Source: Acestrorhynchus altus (lineage: Eukaryota > Chordata > Actinopteri > Characiformes > Acestrorhynchidae). Taken from it: a stretch of DNA of 64,000 nucleotides. Below the pieces are notes generated by a model. It saw only the letters and a program-made list of their open reading frames with translations, was not told the DNA's origin and did no database searches. The DNA is taken from NCBI GenBank assembly GCA_034509495.1, contig CM067509.1, positions 1,033,680 through 1,097,679 on the forward strand, given 5' to 3'. Below are positions 1 through 14,243 of this stretch, piece after piece. A program made the translations under genes and the position numbers. Numbering within the stretch: position 1 is the stretch's first letter; the number at the start of each line of letters is the position of its first letter.

Positions 1-1256
1 GTGTAACATAAAAAAATGTGGAAATGTTCAAAGTTTTTCAAAGCACTGTATTAATAGTAGAACTCCAGATTTATTCACATGTGGAAATGTGAAATGAAGT
101 GCTATCTGCATGCAGATGCTGTGGGTTTATGCCGTATGTAGGTCACTGTATAGGGAGTAAGGAAGCATTTGAGATTCAGCCACAAATATGCAGGTGCTGG
201 TGTTGGCGTTTTTGTACACCCTGGTGTTTCCCGTTCACATCTCCACAATGAAAATCAAGTTCTTCACCCTGGAAAGAGTTTTGGAAAAGGTCTGTTTTCA
301 ATGACCTAAAGCGTAGTTTTTAGACGGGGCCGGAAAAAGCTGAAAGAAATCAGAGTTTGAGGTGTGCATGCTGGGACGCCTGATTACTCAGCCACTAAAA
401 CATCCATCTACACCACAGTCTCAACATAAATCAGAACATGGTCTTTTATATGACCAGCTGAATAATCAGATATCTGCAGAAATCAGATAAAGATCAGATT
501 ATGTGTGTATTTGTTTGTTTTGTTTTTTTGTTCTGGATCTACTGTAGAGTTTCTCTGTTGTGGATTTTTCCAGCCCCGAGAGGAGATTTCTCCCAGCTCA
601 GCTCAGCTCAGCCTCCTCACTCATCACTTTTGAGTAATCTTTCTCTGCATGGCCTTGCTTTGAATTTAACTTAAGGCTGAAGTGCACGAAAGAACCTCCA
701 AATCCAAGATCCATCCCTTATACCAGATGATTATCCTTTATATAGCTCCGTATATCATCTTTAGTCTGTGTTTGTAGAGAACAGTGAGACATACAGTTTC
801 TTAAACCACTCCAGCGAGTCGCAGTGTAAAACTAAAGAGAAACAAACATCAAACGGCGAACATGTCTTGGTTGGTCATTATTTTGCATTTGTACGTAAAT
901 AACATTCAGAGTCAGTTTGCGGTGAAATGGTTCAAATGTAGAGACGCTTACAGTCTCTACAGGGGCGGTGATGGAAGCGTCACCATGAATATAGCTACTT
1001 AACTTACTACCCAGACCCACCAGTGCAGGTACAGGTGTCTTCTGAGTTTTACGTTGACGTTAATGGCATAATGGCGCTTTTCTTTGGGGACTATTTTGCC
1101 TGTATGCACCCCTTCACCATGAATTGATTTAAAACCATATTCATCCGACACTTATTTTATGTAAAAGCTATCGTTAAACAACGTCCTGGCCATCAGGTAG
1201 TGCATTCATAAACATAACATTTGATGTAATAACTTTCCACTTTTACTGGTCACATA
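1..1256. other. no gene recognised
   Basis: Unique-looking AT-rich sequence. Short open frames on both strands show no family motif. I see nothing assignable. Confidence 0.5.
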
Positions 1257-1773
1257 CAGGGGTTGGACAATGAAACTGAAACACCTGGTTTTATACCACA
1301 ATAACTGATTAGTATAGTGTACTAGGGTCTCCTTTTGCGGCCAATACAGCGTCAGTTCGTCTTGGGAAGGACATTTTTTGGATACAATCTGGGTTAGCGC
1401 CCAAACATCCCTTTCAGACAGCTTCCTCTTGCGTCCACAGTTAATCCTGTTGGATGTGGTTGGTCCTTCTTGGTGGTGCTGACGTTACCCTGGATACCGT
1501 GGCTCTTGATACATCACAAAGACTTGCTGTCTTGGTCACAGATGTGCCAGCAAGACGTGCACCAACAATTTGTCCTCTTTTGAACTCTGGTATGTCCCCC
1601 ATAATGTTGTGTTCATTGCAATGTTTTGAGCAAAACTGTGCTCTTACCTGCTAATTGAACCTTCACACTCTGCTCTTACTGGTGCAATTAATGAAGATTG
1701 GCCACCAGGCTGCTCCAATTTAGCCATGAAACCTCCCACTACAATGACAGGTGTTTCAGTTTCACTGTCCAAC
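1257..1773 (-). mobile_element. Tc1-like transposon, deleted derivative (copy 1)
   Basis: The left terminal inverted repeat begins caggggttggacaatg after a TA, and the right end is caggtgtttcagtttcactg, cut before its last bases. Internally, the minus strand encodes a Tc1-type helix-turn-helix, readable around 1470-1570 and recognisable by comparison with the 44010-44525 copy, followed by a stop. The catalytic domain is absent. The copy is about 520 bp and cannot transpose on its own. Confidence 0.8.
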
Positions 1774-2852
1774 GTACTCTGTTCTCTAAAATGGACTCAC
1801 TCTTGTAACTTTCCACAATTAAGACTTTAATAGGAACTGATGATTTAATTATGCAAGAAAAACTCCCCTTTAAGGTTCTAGGGCAGACAAGTTTCCAGGC
1901 TGTTAGTCTGCAGTCGGGGCAGGAAAACAGGCAGGGCAGGTTTGTATTTTAACAAGGACATGCGGTGCAGACCGTTAAACTCACCCTGTAGGAGTTTAGG
2001 AGAATCTCACTGTTCGCTGGTCACAACAACTGACGGCCATCGTTTATCAGCAGTTGGGAGTTCATATTTATGAGCTCTGTGAGGTTGAGTGTTTGGACAG
2101 GGGAGGGGAGCGGGGTTAGATTTATGGAGTCCAGACTGAGCTCTCTGGATGGAAAACTGTCAGTGTGTGGAAAGTCTGAATGGAAAACAGCAGACAGCAG
2201 TGAAATATGTTTCATATGCCTTTCAAACAGAAGAGTGAAACCCGGGTCTAAGAATAAAGATCATCAGATTGTTCAGATCTCGTCCACATATTCAGCAATT
2301 CTGAGACATTCTGTCTCGAGGGGAATCTCTGCTGTCTGCCTCACATTTTACCGCATGAAACCCTGCATGTATCCCTCCGTCATGAATGGATGATGAAGAA
2401 AACCATGGTAACATGGTCTCAGGCACCTGACAGTGTATTCAGTGTAGTTTCTTTAAACAACGGAATTTCAGACCAGACTCCGAACTGTCAAAAGTTTCAT
2501 TCCTCCTAAGGTTCCAGTACAGATGATCAAATCTCAGTTGGATGGTCCAGTAAAAGAAGTTGGTCAAAAGACACGGCAGACGCAGAATGAACTCAGACTC
2601 CCAGTCAAACGTCGTTCTGCTGGTTTTGTTTTTTATTGTCAGAGATCCACAGTGAAGCAAATATGAAGTTTAATGACAAGTTTTTAATTGTAAACAAGAA
2701 ACGACCTTTAAAGCAATGCAAACATGATCGGTTTTAAAAAAGGGTCTTCATTCTCAGTTTATCCAAAATTATGTACAAACATTTACAGAAATTTTACAAA
2801 AACATTCAAACCAAAATATTTACTTTTCATCAGGACATGTTGACATGCAGCC

Positions 2853-2912
<60 letters not shown>

Positions 2913-3730
2913 CATCCACACTTTGTTTTCTGTTAAATACACTCTGTACATTTACAGCTTCTTTACATTGGGTAACTGGCACTGTTAAAAATATAGGTAC
3001 CAAAATTGTCTAGAACCTCATTATGTGTGAGTGAAACACGGAAATGTCTTGGCAAATATAAAAAATCAGGGATACTGGGCAAAGATCTGCAACCCAAACC
3101 AGATAAAAGCAATACGATATCAAAATAAAGTATTAATCTGACAGTTTTTTATGTATTAAAATATAAAAACAGCCTCCAATGAACAGCATGATCATTTGCA
3201 TTTACATACACATTATCTAACAGTTTGTTAATAAGTAGGTAGTAAAATTATTAATTATAATGTAATTATTTTGAATATATTCTAATAGAAACACAATGCT
3301 GTAGCTTTCTGAATGGTTAATAATGGTCTGTTAATAATTATTATATTAGAATAGTTTTTATAAAATATTAATAATAATCAAATCTATATTAGTTATTTGA
3401 CAATAAATATGACACAACTTATATTTCTTAGCTAACAAACTAAACAACGTTATGCAGAATATCAACTGCATTCCATAATAGTTTCTTTATTGCATATTAT
3501 ATTATAGTCAATGCTTTATATTTAAATATTTTTTATATGATTTAATAGCAAATAATGAAACCATCACTAACTAAATTACTTTAAAACCCTCTAAAAGTAC
3601 AGTTTTAAAGTATTTTTTCATGAATTCGTAATTGGCTTTCCTTAAACTAGTTTTATGTTCTTAATGATTCACACTAAACATTAAATCCAACAGAAGTACT
3701 AAAAGGTGTGTATTATAATGTACTAATGTA
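1774..3730. other. no gene recognised, AT-rich
   Basis: Apart from the (CA)n tract, the interval is unassigned. 3000-3720 is very AT-rich with no coding signal. Confidence 0.5.
2853..2909. repeat. (CA)n microsatellite
   Basis: About 28 uninterrupted CA units. Confidence 0.98.
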
Positions 3731-4261
3731 CAGGGATTGGACAATGAAACTGAAACACCTGGTTTTAGACCACTATAATTTATTATTATGGTGAACTAGA
3801 GCCTCCTTTTGTGGCCAATACAGCGTCAGTTCGTCTTGGGAAGGACATTTTTTGGAGACAATCCGGGTTAACACCCCAACATTCCTTTCAGACAGCTTCC
3901 TCTTGCATCCACAGTTAATCCTGTTGGATGTGGTTGGTCCTTCTTGGTGGTGCTGACGTTACCCTGGATACCGTGGCTCTTGATACATCACAAAGACTTG
4001 CTGTCTTGGTCACAGATGCGCCAGCAAGACGTGCACCAACAGTTTGTCCTCTTTTGAACTCTGGTATGTCCCCCATAATGTTGTGTTCATTGCAATATTT
4101 TGAGCTAAACTGTGCTCTTACCTGCTAATTGGACCTTCACACTCTGCTCTTACTGGTGCAATGAGCAATTAATGAAGATTGGCCACCAGGCTGCTCAAGT
4201 TTTGCCATGAAACCTCCCACAATACAATGACAGGTGTTTCAATTTCATTGTCCAACCCCTG
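3731..4261 (-). mobile_element. Tc1-like transposon, deleted derivative (copy 2)
   Basis: This is a second copy of the same ~520-530 bp element, with inverted ends cagggattggacaatg and cattgtccaacccctg and a TA before the left end. It carries the same remnant of the N-terminal DNA-binding domain on the minus strand and no DDE domain. Divergence from the other copies is scattered, which suggests an old family. Confidence 0.8.
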
Positions 4262-5180
4262 AAGATGAATACATACATAATACAGCCATGTAGAAAGTGT
4301 ATCACTAGTGTTTATAAACATGCTTTGTTTCTGGTTTGGCTACTAAATATTTTAGACTGAAAAAAAGTGGCATTTTAGGTTTTTTAATTGGCCAGAACTT
4401 TTCGCTGTCCAAGTGCATCACACTTACATTAAGGTTTATTATTCTTCTTACAGCACTGAGCCAAAGAACCCTTTTGGTACCTTTATTTTTAAGCGTATGG
4501 TCCGTCATTACCTGAGCAAATGAAGACACAATAGATATCATTAGCCCTTCTGTTACCACTCGGTAACCCGCATGCCCTTTATGTTTCACGGAGGCAACAG
4601 CTTCATAACAGTAGAGGTAAGAAAATGTCTCCTGTCCGGCTTTGAAACACACAAAAAGAGAGAGCGATAAGGCGCGACAAAAAGAGGAAATGTCTTTCAA
4701 GTTCCCGGGCAGTTCGCCTGAACCAACCCTGAACAGCTCGACGAACAATAACACTGTAGTTGCGAACACTGCACTTTTTACCTTTTTACACCACCATTAA
4801 AAACCATGAATTGGAAATAAATGACAGTATAACCTTCAGTACAACGAGAACACAGAACAAGGCCTGTTCACTGCAGTTTATAACACATGAGGTTAAAAGT
4901 GACTCAAAAGCTCACACACGACAAAACTCTTCATGCCTTCACAACATACACACATCTGTACACAAGTGCTTTAGGGCAGTTTCAGAATACCATACGAGTG
5001 TCAATCGTTCAACAACGTTCTCAAGATAAAACGCTAGAAATTGCATTTTTTGGGAAAATACAATGCAAACGTGGCCTCGCTTGAGCTTTTGTTTTGTTTC
5101 TGATCTATCGTTTATGCCATTTTTCCAATTTTCTACTAATTTAGCAAATTTCCCAACCCCCGAACTTGTCTCCCACATCA
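4262..5180. other. no gene recognised
   Basis: A 154-codon minus-strand open frame (4769-4305) has no recognisable domain, no plausible splice context and atypical composition, so I do not call it a gene. Confidence 0.4.
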
Positions 5181-5500
5181 CGTGTCTGCTCTCAGGGGGG
5201 AAAAATCGTCCACGTTTCCTCCAAGTCATGTGACGGGATGCCTACCGCCTCTTTTCGGACTGCCGCCATTTGTATTGTTGCCCGGCAGCCATTGCGCTTG
5301 GAGGAGAACGCCGGACCCCGGTTCTGACACAGTGGTCAGCAGACACCTGCACCAACCAGCAGCGCACTTATGTGATGTGGGGAAGAGCGCCATCTACCCA
5401 CCCTCCGAGGAAGAGCAAGCCAATGTCTGTCCCTATGGCCCCCGGCTGCTGATGGTGAGCAGCATGAACCTTGATTTTAACTTGCGACCCCACGATCATA
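5180..5500 (-). repeat. SINE-like repeat family X, copy 1
   Basis: The copy contains cggactgccgccatttgtat, gcttggaggagaacgccgga, gcgccatctacccacc and gctgctgatggtgagcagca. The same blocks recur at 11560 and 29765. A degraded anti-B-box-like end in the 11.56 kb copy (gggactcaaacctc) suggests a tRNA-derived minus-strand SINE. The GC-richness here belongs to this repeat and is not a CpG-island gene start. Confidence 0.55.
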
Positions 5501-6500
5501 GTGGTTGTAACTTACTGCCACTCGGGGCCCATTTTGGAGCATTTCTATTGGTCCATTCATCTTTTAATTTTCACTCAACAATGTTTCAGTTCAGTCTCAG
5601 TTATTAAGAACCTAAGAAAAGTCTTTCTATTGCTTGTTTCTGAGCATTTTCTGATTATTAAATGCAGCTATTAGAGTACAGACCTAAAGTGACCAATCTT
5701 GTTTTCTAGCTGTCAATCATTTGTAGGATCTAACAGATGATGGTTCAAATAAACATTCCTCCCAGCTGTCCTTTACCATCAGACATTGGAGGTTTTGTTG
5801 CAGTGCCTCAATAAAAGCTTTTCTTTACTTATATTCTATTTACTATCGTTTCTAATTTGAATTTTTATTAAAAATACAGTGACCTCAACCCAACTGATGG
5901 AAAGACGCTCAATTCACATTGCTGGCTGTGACATAAATACGAGTGTGAAAGCTAATGGATGTGGAAAATAACAGGCCTACGTGTATTATTAGTTTGAGGA
6001 AGGAAAAGTAAATGTGGCTCACGCTCCCACAGTTCATGCAATGACATACAGGCCTTCTATTACACACTCTCAACGTATGATAAAAGGTACAAAATTAAAT
6101 ATTATACATCTACATTAACGACTGATGACAAGCAATGAACCATAAATATCCCCACACCCAACCCACCAAAACCCCTCCCTCCATCATACTTGTGGCAAAA
6201 TGATGAAGTCCTCACTTGAACAGGTCAGAACATGCTGAGGGAAACAGCTCATAAGCTTGAATTTCCCCCCAGAAAGCTGATTATCAGCTGCTTTAAAAAC
6301 TTTCACAGTGGTTAACTCGTTCAATCTGCCAAAAATAACACTCCATTTTTGGAAGTAAGTGCTATCAGCCTCAAAACAGATGTGCTAAAAACAACACGTG
6401 TATTATTTAGTTGAAACACATCCGTGCGTCCAGTCGAGGGCAACACTGGACAGACATATTACTAATAATATAAACAGTGTGTTTTCTTACGTGGTAATAC

Positions 6501-7744
6501 TTTATTTAAAGACTATTTACACGAGACATATGACTATTTATTGCAAGATAATGCAATGTTTTGTGAAGTAAACGACTGTATTGACAATGTAAGTTGCCGT
6601 CGCATTGCTTCCGGTAACATTCTACTACTATGAAGCATCATTTCCAGCTAATGAACTTCTAAGGTAGAGGCCTAGTTTACTGAAGAGTTTTAGAAAACTA
6701 ACTTCCTTGGTTTGGCACAGACTCATGGGTGTGGTTTTGAATACGGTTTGAATTGATTTGGCCAATAAACATCTGAAATTCTTCTATCCTATATATACAG
6801 TATTATATGTGTGGTATTATGTGGTATCACTCCACACACTGGGGTCCAGTTTGAGAGTAGAATCACTACAAAATGCTGGGCTAAACAGACGAGGTGTAGT
6901 TCCAGTTCTAGCTTAAATGTTTGAATAAGGCTTTTGAAAGAGTGAAATCATTAAAGAGTTTGACAAAATGAAATTTATATTAAGGAGATGTAATAAAGTG
7001 AGCTGTTACTGCAATTCCACACTCACAAATATATATCTGATGAATGTAGATGTAATAGATATCTGAGATACCTTCTTATTTCCACTGCTTAGGAATAATG
7101 TTTCAAAACAGTGTTATAAATAGAACAAATGCCCACCACTTCAGTTCATGGCTTTCCTTTTCCACCAACGTGGAATGGGTTCCGTTGTGGTTTGCGAACC
7201 TTATTTTGAACCGTTGTGTGTATTTCCACCAACAGAACTAGTTTCTGGAACTTCTGGAACCAAAGATTTTGTGACCTCCACTTCAATTAATGGCTTTCCT
7301 TGAAGCCCTTATACTTGTTTCCATTTTTCACTTCCTACAATTATTAGTTTATGAATATGAAAGGAGTGCTTAATAAACATGTCTTGGGTGCATGTGAGCT
7401 ACAAAGCTTCTCTGTACTTCGCCTTCAAATGAGTGCAACTGAACCGAACCTTGCATGCAGTGCAAGCTTGCTGTGATTCGTTTAAGTGAGGAGAATTTAG
7501 CACATCTGAGCTGAGCAAAACAACCATGACAAAACAGAGGCTGTGTTGTTAAAGCACTACTTCAGTGACCCCAACATGTATTTTGAAAGAAATTATTTGA
7601 AGAACGGGTCACTTTTTGGGGCCACCATAAGTGTATTTTTTAGAAGTATGTAGAAATGTTTAGACAACATGGCAGCGTTTACGTCATTTTGGAGAATCTA
7701 CAAAAAAACAACCATCAAACTGCTGTAAGAACTGCCTGATGAAC
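6501..7744 (-). other. possible lypd6 3' UTR; polyadenylation signals uncertain
   Basis: Downstream of the stop codon there is no convincing coding sequence. The first minus-strand AATAAA hexamers I find are at 6542-6537 and 6506-6501, which would give a 3' UTR of about 1.2 kb. A repeat relic at 7140-7270 lies inside it. The true end cannot be set without transcript data. Confidence 0.3.
7140..7270. repeat. degenerate fish MITE-like repeat
   Basis: ccttttccaccaacgtggaa and gtgtatttccaccaacagaa, with ggttcc/ggaacc blocks, match a common fish repeat by memory. It lies in the possible lypd6 3' UTR. Confidence 0.35.
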
Positions 7745-7918
7745 TTAAACGTGACTGAGGATGAAGAGGGTGGACGTGAGGAATGAGAGTGACATTGTGG
7801 GATGCAGTGTGGCTCTCTGGCCACCGCTGAGAGGGGACGTTGTGGCAAACACGGCGTCCGTCTCATTCTGAGGCAAAGGAAGGTTACAGATGTTCCCCTC
7901 ACAGCACGCAACACACAC
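7745..7918 (-). CDS. lypd6: lypd6 terminal coding exon: cysteine cluster, sequon and hydrophobic tail
   Basis: The acceptor is tgatctgtgcag, and the exon encodes residues 117-173 followed by TAA (7747-7745). VCVACCEGNICNLPLP closes the Ly6 domain with four cysteines, then come a NET sequon and FATTSP. The tail LSFLTSTLFILSHV is hydrophobic with no charged residue, as expected of a GPI-attachment signal. Confidence 0.94.
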   Translation of the reverse strand: MCVACCEGNICNLPLPQNETDAVFATTSPLSGGQRATLHPTMSLSFLTSTLFILSHV

Positions 7919-10900
7919 CTGCACAGATCAAGAACCGTAGTGGTTAAAGAGAAGCAACGTGTGGAACAATGAATAAATACAATGTAATGGAACAGGTCTC
8001 TGGTTTCATGGTATACGTCATTGTACATGTAGATTGGATGCATGTTAAATACAAGTTCTCACTGTCTTATAGAAATCACAGAGCTTCACATGCTCCACTG
8101 CTACCACGTACAAAACATATTTACTTCATCTGAGCTGTCATAATGATTTGGCTCATCGGTGTGTACAGCGTGACCAGCAGCGCCCACAATGTTTTACAGG
8201 CAAAAGTGACAACTTGGTCATGCTTACAGGGTTAAACCACGATTCCCAGAGATTCCCTGCGGACTGAGACATAAACTACATTCCACACACTGACAGAGAA
8301 CTACATTCACTGACAGAGAAGATCTTGAAGGTTTTGGAGGCGTCAATCCCACATTTGTCCATCACCTCCCTCTTCTGTCCATCTTCAAGCTGCCTGCTCT
8401 GCACTACAGGGTACGAGATAAACCATACGATGACCTCAGGCCATGCGCCCTTCTGTGAAGACTAAGTAGGCTGTATTAGAGGAAACACGGTCTAACTGAG
8501 TGAAATCACTTACAGGGAAATTATGGATGAGAGTTAACTCTGTCATGCTCTCTTTGCTGTTTGGGTTAACAGGCCTCCCACTGAATTCCTTTAAGATCAC
8601 CTCAAGTGTAGTTTGTTTTTGAGAAAAAAAGAGAAACTTTAAGACTCGGTTACACTGAACTGAACTACTGTAAACAAGCATCACATTTGAGAAGGTCTCT
8701 GATTAAGGTTGCATACAATCAAAAAGTCAGGATCTGCAAAAAAAAATAAGATTTTGTCAGTAACTTGATCAACACGTATACATGCCTGAGCCATGAAGAT
8801 TAAAATCATTTTAAATTTACTGAGAAATCTGATTGCTGAGCTACAATCCAGCCCTTTATTGAATTTTTCAAAACATATTTCTTGACCTCACTCCAATTTC
8901 ACATTCCACGATAAGTATCTCTATTACTATTCTTATGACTATGATTATGATTACGAAATCCATATGTCCTAGTCCTCAATGTTCAGTCTGAATAGAACTC
9001 GAACATGTTTGCTCTACACTACATCCTGGACATCACGTCCATATATGCTAGAACAATGCTACTATTATAGAGCCAGTTTTCTAGCTCGGATCTGGATTCT
9101 GACACCATTACGGCCCTTTTGTGGCTGGATTAGACCTGCTTCACCGTCAAAGTTCATATCTATCTCGAATCTGTAGGATGAGGTTGAGTTTAGTACGTAT
9201 GCTTTGCAGGCCAGTCAAGTTCTCCCAAGACAAAGCAGATATTCCTTCATGGAGCTCAATTCCAAAAGTATGGGGCTCTTACCTGCTAAAAAAAGAAAGA
9301 GCCTTTCCTAAACAATTGTCACATGTTATAAGCACAGTTGTGGAGAATGGCACTGAGTGTTGGATCCAGAAAATCCATCCATCTTCTGTACCGAGTATTC
9401 CTGAATAGGGTCACGAGGGAGCCGGCGCCCAGCCGGCAACTCTGAGCGCAAGGGCGGGAAACAACCCTAGACAGGGCCATCGTAGGGCTCACACACACAC
9501 ACTAAGGGCCACTTTAGAGTCACCAATTCACCTACCGCACATGTCTTTGGACTGTGGGGGAAACCATAGAACCCAGAGGCTCAAGAGTGGAAATAAAGGA
9601 ACCAAATACTAAAAAACAGCCCCAGCCAATGATTCCTCTACCACCAAACTTTTCACCTGGAACTCGGCATCAAAAAGGTAGTGTTTTCCAGAGTTTGAAC
9701 ACAGCCGGCTTTACACTGGTCCTGGATTCTGCATATGGTGGTATTAAACTTGTGCAGTTGCTCAGCCATGAAAACCTAATCGCTAAATCTCCTGGTGAAG
9801 AGGTTCCATGTTGATGCTCCTCGTGGTATTTTGAAATTCAGCGGTGAGTGTTGTAACTGAGAGCTGCCCATTTTAATGTGAAACAAGCTTCTTGTGAAGA
9901 CTTATTGCTTCACAAATGAGCTGCTGCCAATTCAGCAATGACCATATTTAAAAAAGGTCTGAATTTCACTTACCCTGTTTCCTTCGTAGTCCAGCTCGGT
10001 GCAGCCAGTGGCAAGGCAATCCTCCAAGGCCACGCAGCGCTTGGTCACTGACACGGTGTTTCCACCCCAGTCCAGCTTGTGCCATGTGTAGCAATATTTA
10101 CTCTCTGCCAGCACAAAAGGATGAGATATGTCTTCAAAGGCTGCACAGGTAAGTGAAGGAAGCATCTTCTCAAATCGGATTCATGAAGAAACTGGGTTTG
10201 TATCCCTTTAATCTTGTAATATAAACATAAACTTTGGGCAGATTTCCCAGAGATAAGAGCCTATTCATGGACTGCAGTTTCCTTTGCAGCCTCTGCTCTT
10301 CAGAGAAGGCCCTACACTAGATGGTAGAACATTGCTGTGAGGATTTAACTGCATTAAGCCAATTGGATGATTAGTTCTTGCACACGAGTTCATCCCAAAG
10401 GTACTGAATGGAGCTCCACTGCTTCAGATATTGCAGATGAACTGCTCCACAGTCCAGTTCCAGAAGGTTTCACATTAAGTGTGGAACCTGGAACCTGGAA
10501 CCTGTTTTCATGGTGCTGTCTGGTAAGCAACTGAATGCATTTGTCAGAAATTGGTGCACCTTATCAAGCTATAACAGGATCCCTTTATTGATCCCTTGCG
10601 AGGGTTCCCTCAGGGAAATTAAGGTTCCAGCAGCTGCATAAGTACAGTACAGAAAAGGGTAGAAAGAGATAATAATTTAGTAAAGAAAACACTATTTAAA
10701 TATAATGAATATATAATACAATAATACATTACAATATACAATATAGATAAATAGTGCATGAAAAAAATATTACAGTGTACAATAACCGTAGGAATAAAAT
10801 GTACTGGACTCCAGAACCAGGACTCGAGTTGGGCTCCCCTACCTTTTTCAGTATTGTTTAAAAAGTTGAAGAAAAAGCAGTCATATTTCATAAAAAAAAA

Positions 10901-13900
10901 AATCATGAAGAATCGGCTCCAGTTTAAATCATTATGCTTAAAAAGTGCTAAAACCTGCCTTAGAAATTCCAAGGAGTGCATGTTTAATACCACAACTCTC
11001 AGACACTGAAAGAAAGGAGGATAGGATTTCCACGAGTCATTAAACTAGCACCGTAAATCCATCCAAACGCAGCTTGGCGGCTTATTTTTGAGGGAGTGTA
11101 CTTACCATCACAACATGAATAATGAGGTCACACAGAACGCTGGGTAATGAACGGACACTGGAAGGCTGCATTTCAACCCGTAATCTTTTCAATCCCGGTG
11201 TCTGGATTGTGAAACGTGACTGTGTAAACTCTCCAAATGATCATGTAACCGTCTCATTCAACTTGACAAATTGTATTTATACATCAAAGTGAACGTAGGT
11301 GAAAGGCAGCCTTTCTCTTAATATAATTGAATAATTACGCAGGCTTAGCTGAAGAGTGATGTTCAGATCTGTAGCTCTGCAGCTCCGTCCAAAGATTCCA
11401 AAATACTTTCTGTATATAATTATCTCCCCATGCAGTTTTTCAGTCTGTACATTAGAACATATATATATATATATTTACTATATGAGGGGTTTTATGTCTT
11501 TATCCTTTGTTTCATGTGTTGTTCACCTTCTTATTTTTGATTTCCCAACACAAGGAGGGTGAAGGCAAGCACATGTCTTCTCTGATACATGTGAAGCCAG
11601 ACACTTTTTCGAACTGACGCCATTGCATTATTTCTGGGCTGCCAGCGTGTTCAGAGGAAAGTGCTGCGTCCCCAGGCTAACAGACGCTGTATTAGGTGTG
11701 ATGTGGGGAGAGCGCCATCTACCCACCTAGAGAGCACATTGACAGTTGTGCCCTGACTCCGACTGCCGATGGCACGCATGACCTGGGACTCAAACCTCAG
11801 ATCATCTTAGCCATCTAGAGCCCCCAACTAATCCTTTATCAAATTTTAAAAACACTAAATATTTTAAAAACACTAAATATCATTAGAAAATGTAATAAAT
11901 AGCAATTCATTTTAATCTAGTAATCAAGAAAGATATAGAATGAATAACACATCCTATATGTACAGTAAATCCCACAGACACAGTAAAATCCTGACAGGGG
12001 ACTTAGACGGACTCACCCCTTGGGCAGTACAGATCCGGTGCCCAGCGATTGCACTCGTAATTGTCAGCCGCTTCCTCACACGTGAAGCATTTGAACCCTC
12101 CCGGGTATGGAGTTGCTGCGAAAGAAAAGCAAAAATGACAAACAAGGATTTAGAAATTCTATACATCTGGTTCGGCAGTTTGGTTTGTAGAGAGTATTTC
12201 TCTCTACGCGCATTAAGTACACGCATACCAAGTCCATTTAAAGCATCTCGTGGAATCAGAGTATCATAGAATCTCTCTTATAATTTTTTCATAATTGAAT
12301 TCAAAAAGGTACATTTTTTAATTAATTAATAAATTAAAGGTAAAGTGAAATATTTCAAGCCCTTTTTGCTTTTCCGCAAACTCAGAGATCCAGTAACTCG
12401 TTTCACAATATGCTAAATGCACCAGTATATCTTTGCCTTGCTGGGTCAGATTCATAAAGCAGACTGTCAGCTGATGGTAAACATCCCACTAAGAAGCTGA
12501 AACATTTATAATAACTCTAATGGTGTTCCCCAAGAGCTCACAACGTCTTATCTATTTAGAAAGAGCTTCGTGGCAGTTTCGCTGATACTCAGACATGAGA
12601 TTTATGGTATTTAAAGTGTGTTTTGGTTTGCTTTGGTCATTAATATTAACAAAGTGGGTTTTTATTGGCTGTGACTGAGGTCATGTATTAAAATACAGTA
12701 GTGGTAAAAAGACCTGCAATCCAAACATAATGGACTCTTCACTCCACAGATCCATGCACAGAAACTAGCTTTTTAATGGGATCTATATGACATGATGTCA
12801 CACAAATGAGCACAAACACATCTAAACCCCTTTTCCGTCACATTAAAGGGGTCTAGGGTGCTGTTACTGCAGACAATCAGTAGAAGAGTAGATGGTGTGT
12901 AAGATAAGGAGGAGTTATCTCAATTATTTTCTCTGTATCTTTGACTCCTTTCACTGGATCACTAAACTCCAGAACTCTATTTTAACCACTTCAAAAATAT
13001 ACAATTTACATATCATATCATCAGAGAAGCCAACAAATGAAATTAAGAACCTGAAATTAAACCAAGACTGGCCTCTGACTCTGACCGTCCAGCACGTGTA
13101 GCATCATGAAAGCTGGTGTTTTTACATTTTAGACATTTTTGTCTCCATTAAAAAATATAAATAAATAAAAATCACTCAGTCCCACTTCGAGAACCATGCC
13201 TTTAGGGAGCACATTGGTTTTGTGAGATAAGTCCACTGCAGAGCATTTAAAAGTTTGGTAATCTGTTGTAAAGTTTAGTTTAGTAACTACCGTATTTTCT
13301 GGACTATAAGCCTCACCGGAATATAAGCCACACCCACAAAGTTTTTTTTAAAAAAACCCTGGAAAATAACATATATAAGAAAAAAAGCTGCACCTCATTA
13401 TAAGCCGCATGGTTTAAAGTGTGGAAAAAAATAGCGGCTTATAGTCTGGAAAATACGGTAATTTACTAATTAAAACATTAACATTAACATTACATTTTCT
13501 CACATTTGTTTGTTTATATTGCAAAATAAATTTCCATAGTCTCTGTGCATATAAAATCTGTTTTAAGGACATTAAAAAACTAGTAAAATCTTGTAGATCT
13601 TGTGACAGAGAATAATCCAGGTGGCCTGACGGTGGAGCAGCAGTGTCGAGAGTCAGTGGAGTGCTGACCTTATTAAGCCAGTGGACCGATTAATGCTTGC
13701 TGTCTATCTGGGCTGTGAACGTGCTCAGACCAACAGCACACTGAAACAGCGGTATGAATATAACAATAACCCAGGATAACTACAATAATGTGGGGCCTAA
13801 TCTCTGATTTCTGGTGTCCGTGATAACAATGGTGGGTTGAATATCATGGTACACCTTATTACTTAAGATCTCCATATTTATTCATTCAAACGTGAAACCA

Positions 13901-14210
13901 GAAGCTCTAGGAAGGAATGCATTAAATTTGCTAAACGGTCCCAAATGGGAAAAAAATATATATATCAATGCTTTCCATTTGCTGTGAGAAAACAAGGAAT
14001 GGTGGAGATCAGAAGCCCATCAGACCGGACACATTCATCTGCATGACTGCAGGCTTTTTCCTTCTGAGGTTAAGCAAACGCTGAAGGCAGAATATATCCG
14101 CTGTATTTCACCTCATTAGCTTCTTTGTAATGTTCTGTGCTGTCAGGCGTTTCCCTCTTCTCCACTGATGTCTATCTTCTCTCCCAACCAAATTCCCTCC
14201 AGTCAAACAA

Positions 14211-14243
<33 letters not shown>

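Noticed and set aside
2771..3013. Open frame with poly-Thr-His
   Set aside because: Translation of a (CA)n tract; the same applies at 55293-55478 and, for (TG)n, 58851-59099.
4305..4769. 154-codon minus-strand open frame
   Set aside because: No family motif, no splice partners, low-information composition and overlapping frames on the other strand.
5230..5460. CpG-rich patch that could be a promoter
   Set aside because: Shared blocks with 11.5 and 29.8 kb show it is an interspersed repeat.
9121..9814. Several plus-strand frames at 9.1-9.8 kb
   Set aside because: They overlap a SINE relic and lie antisense in a lypd6 intron; no coding features.
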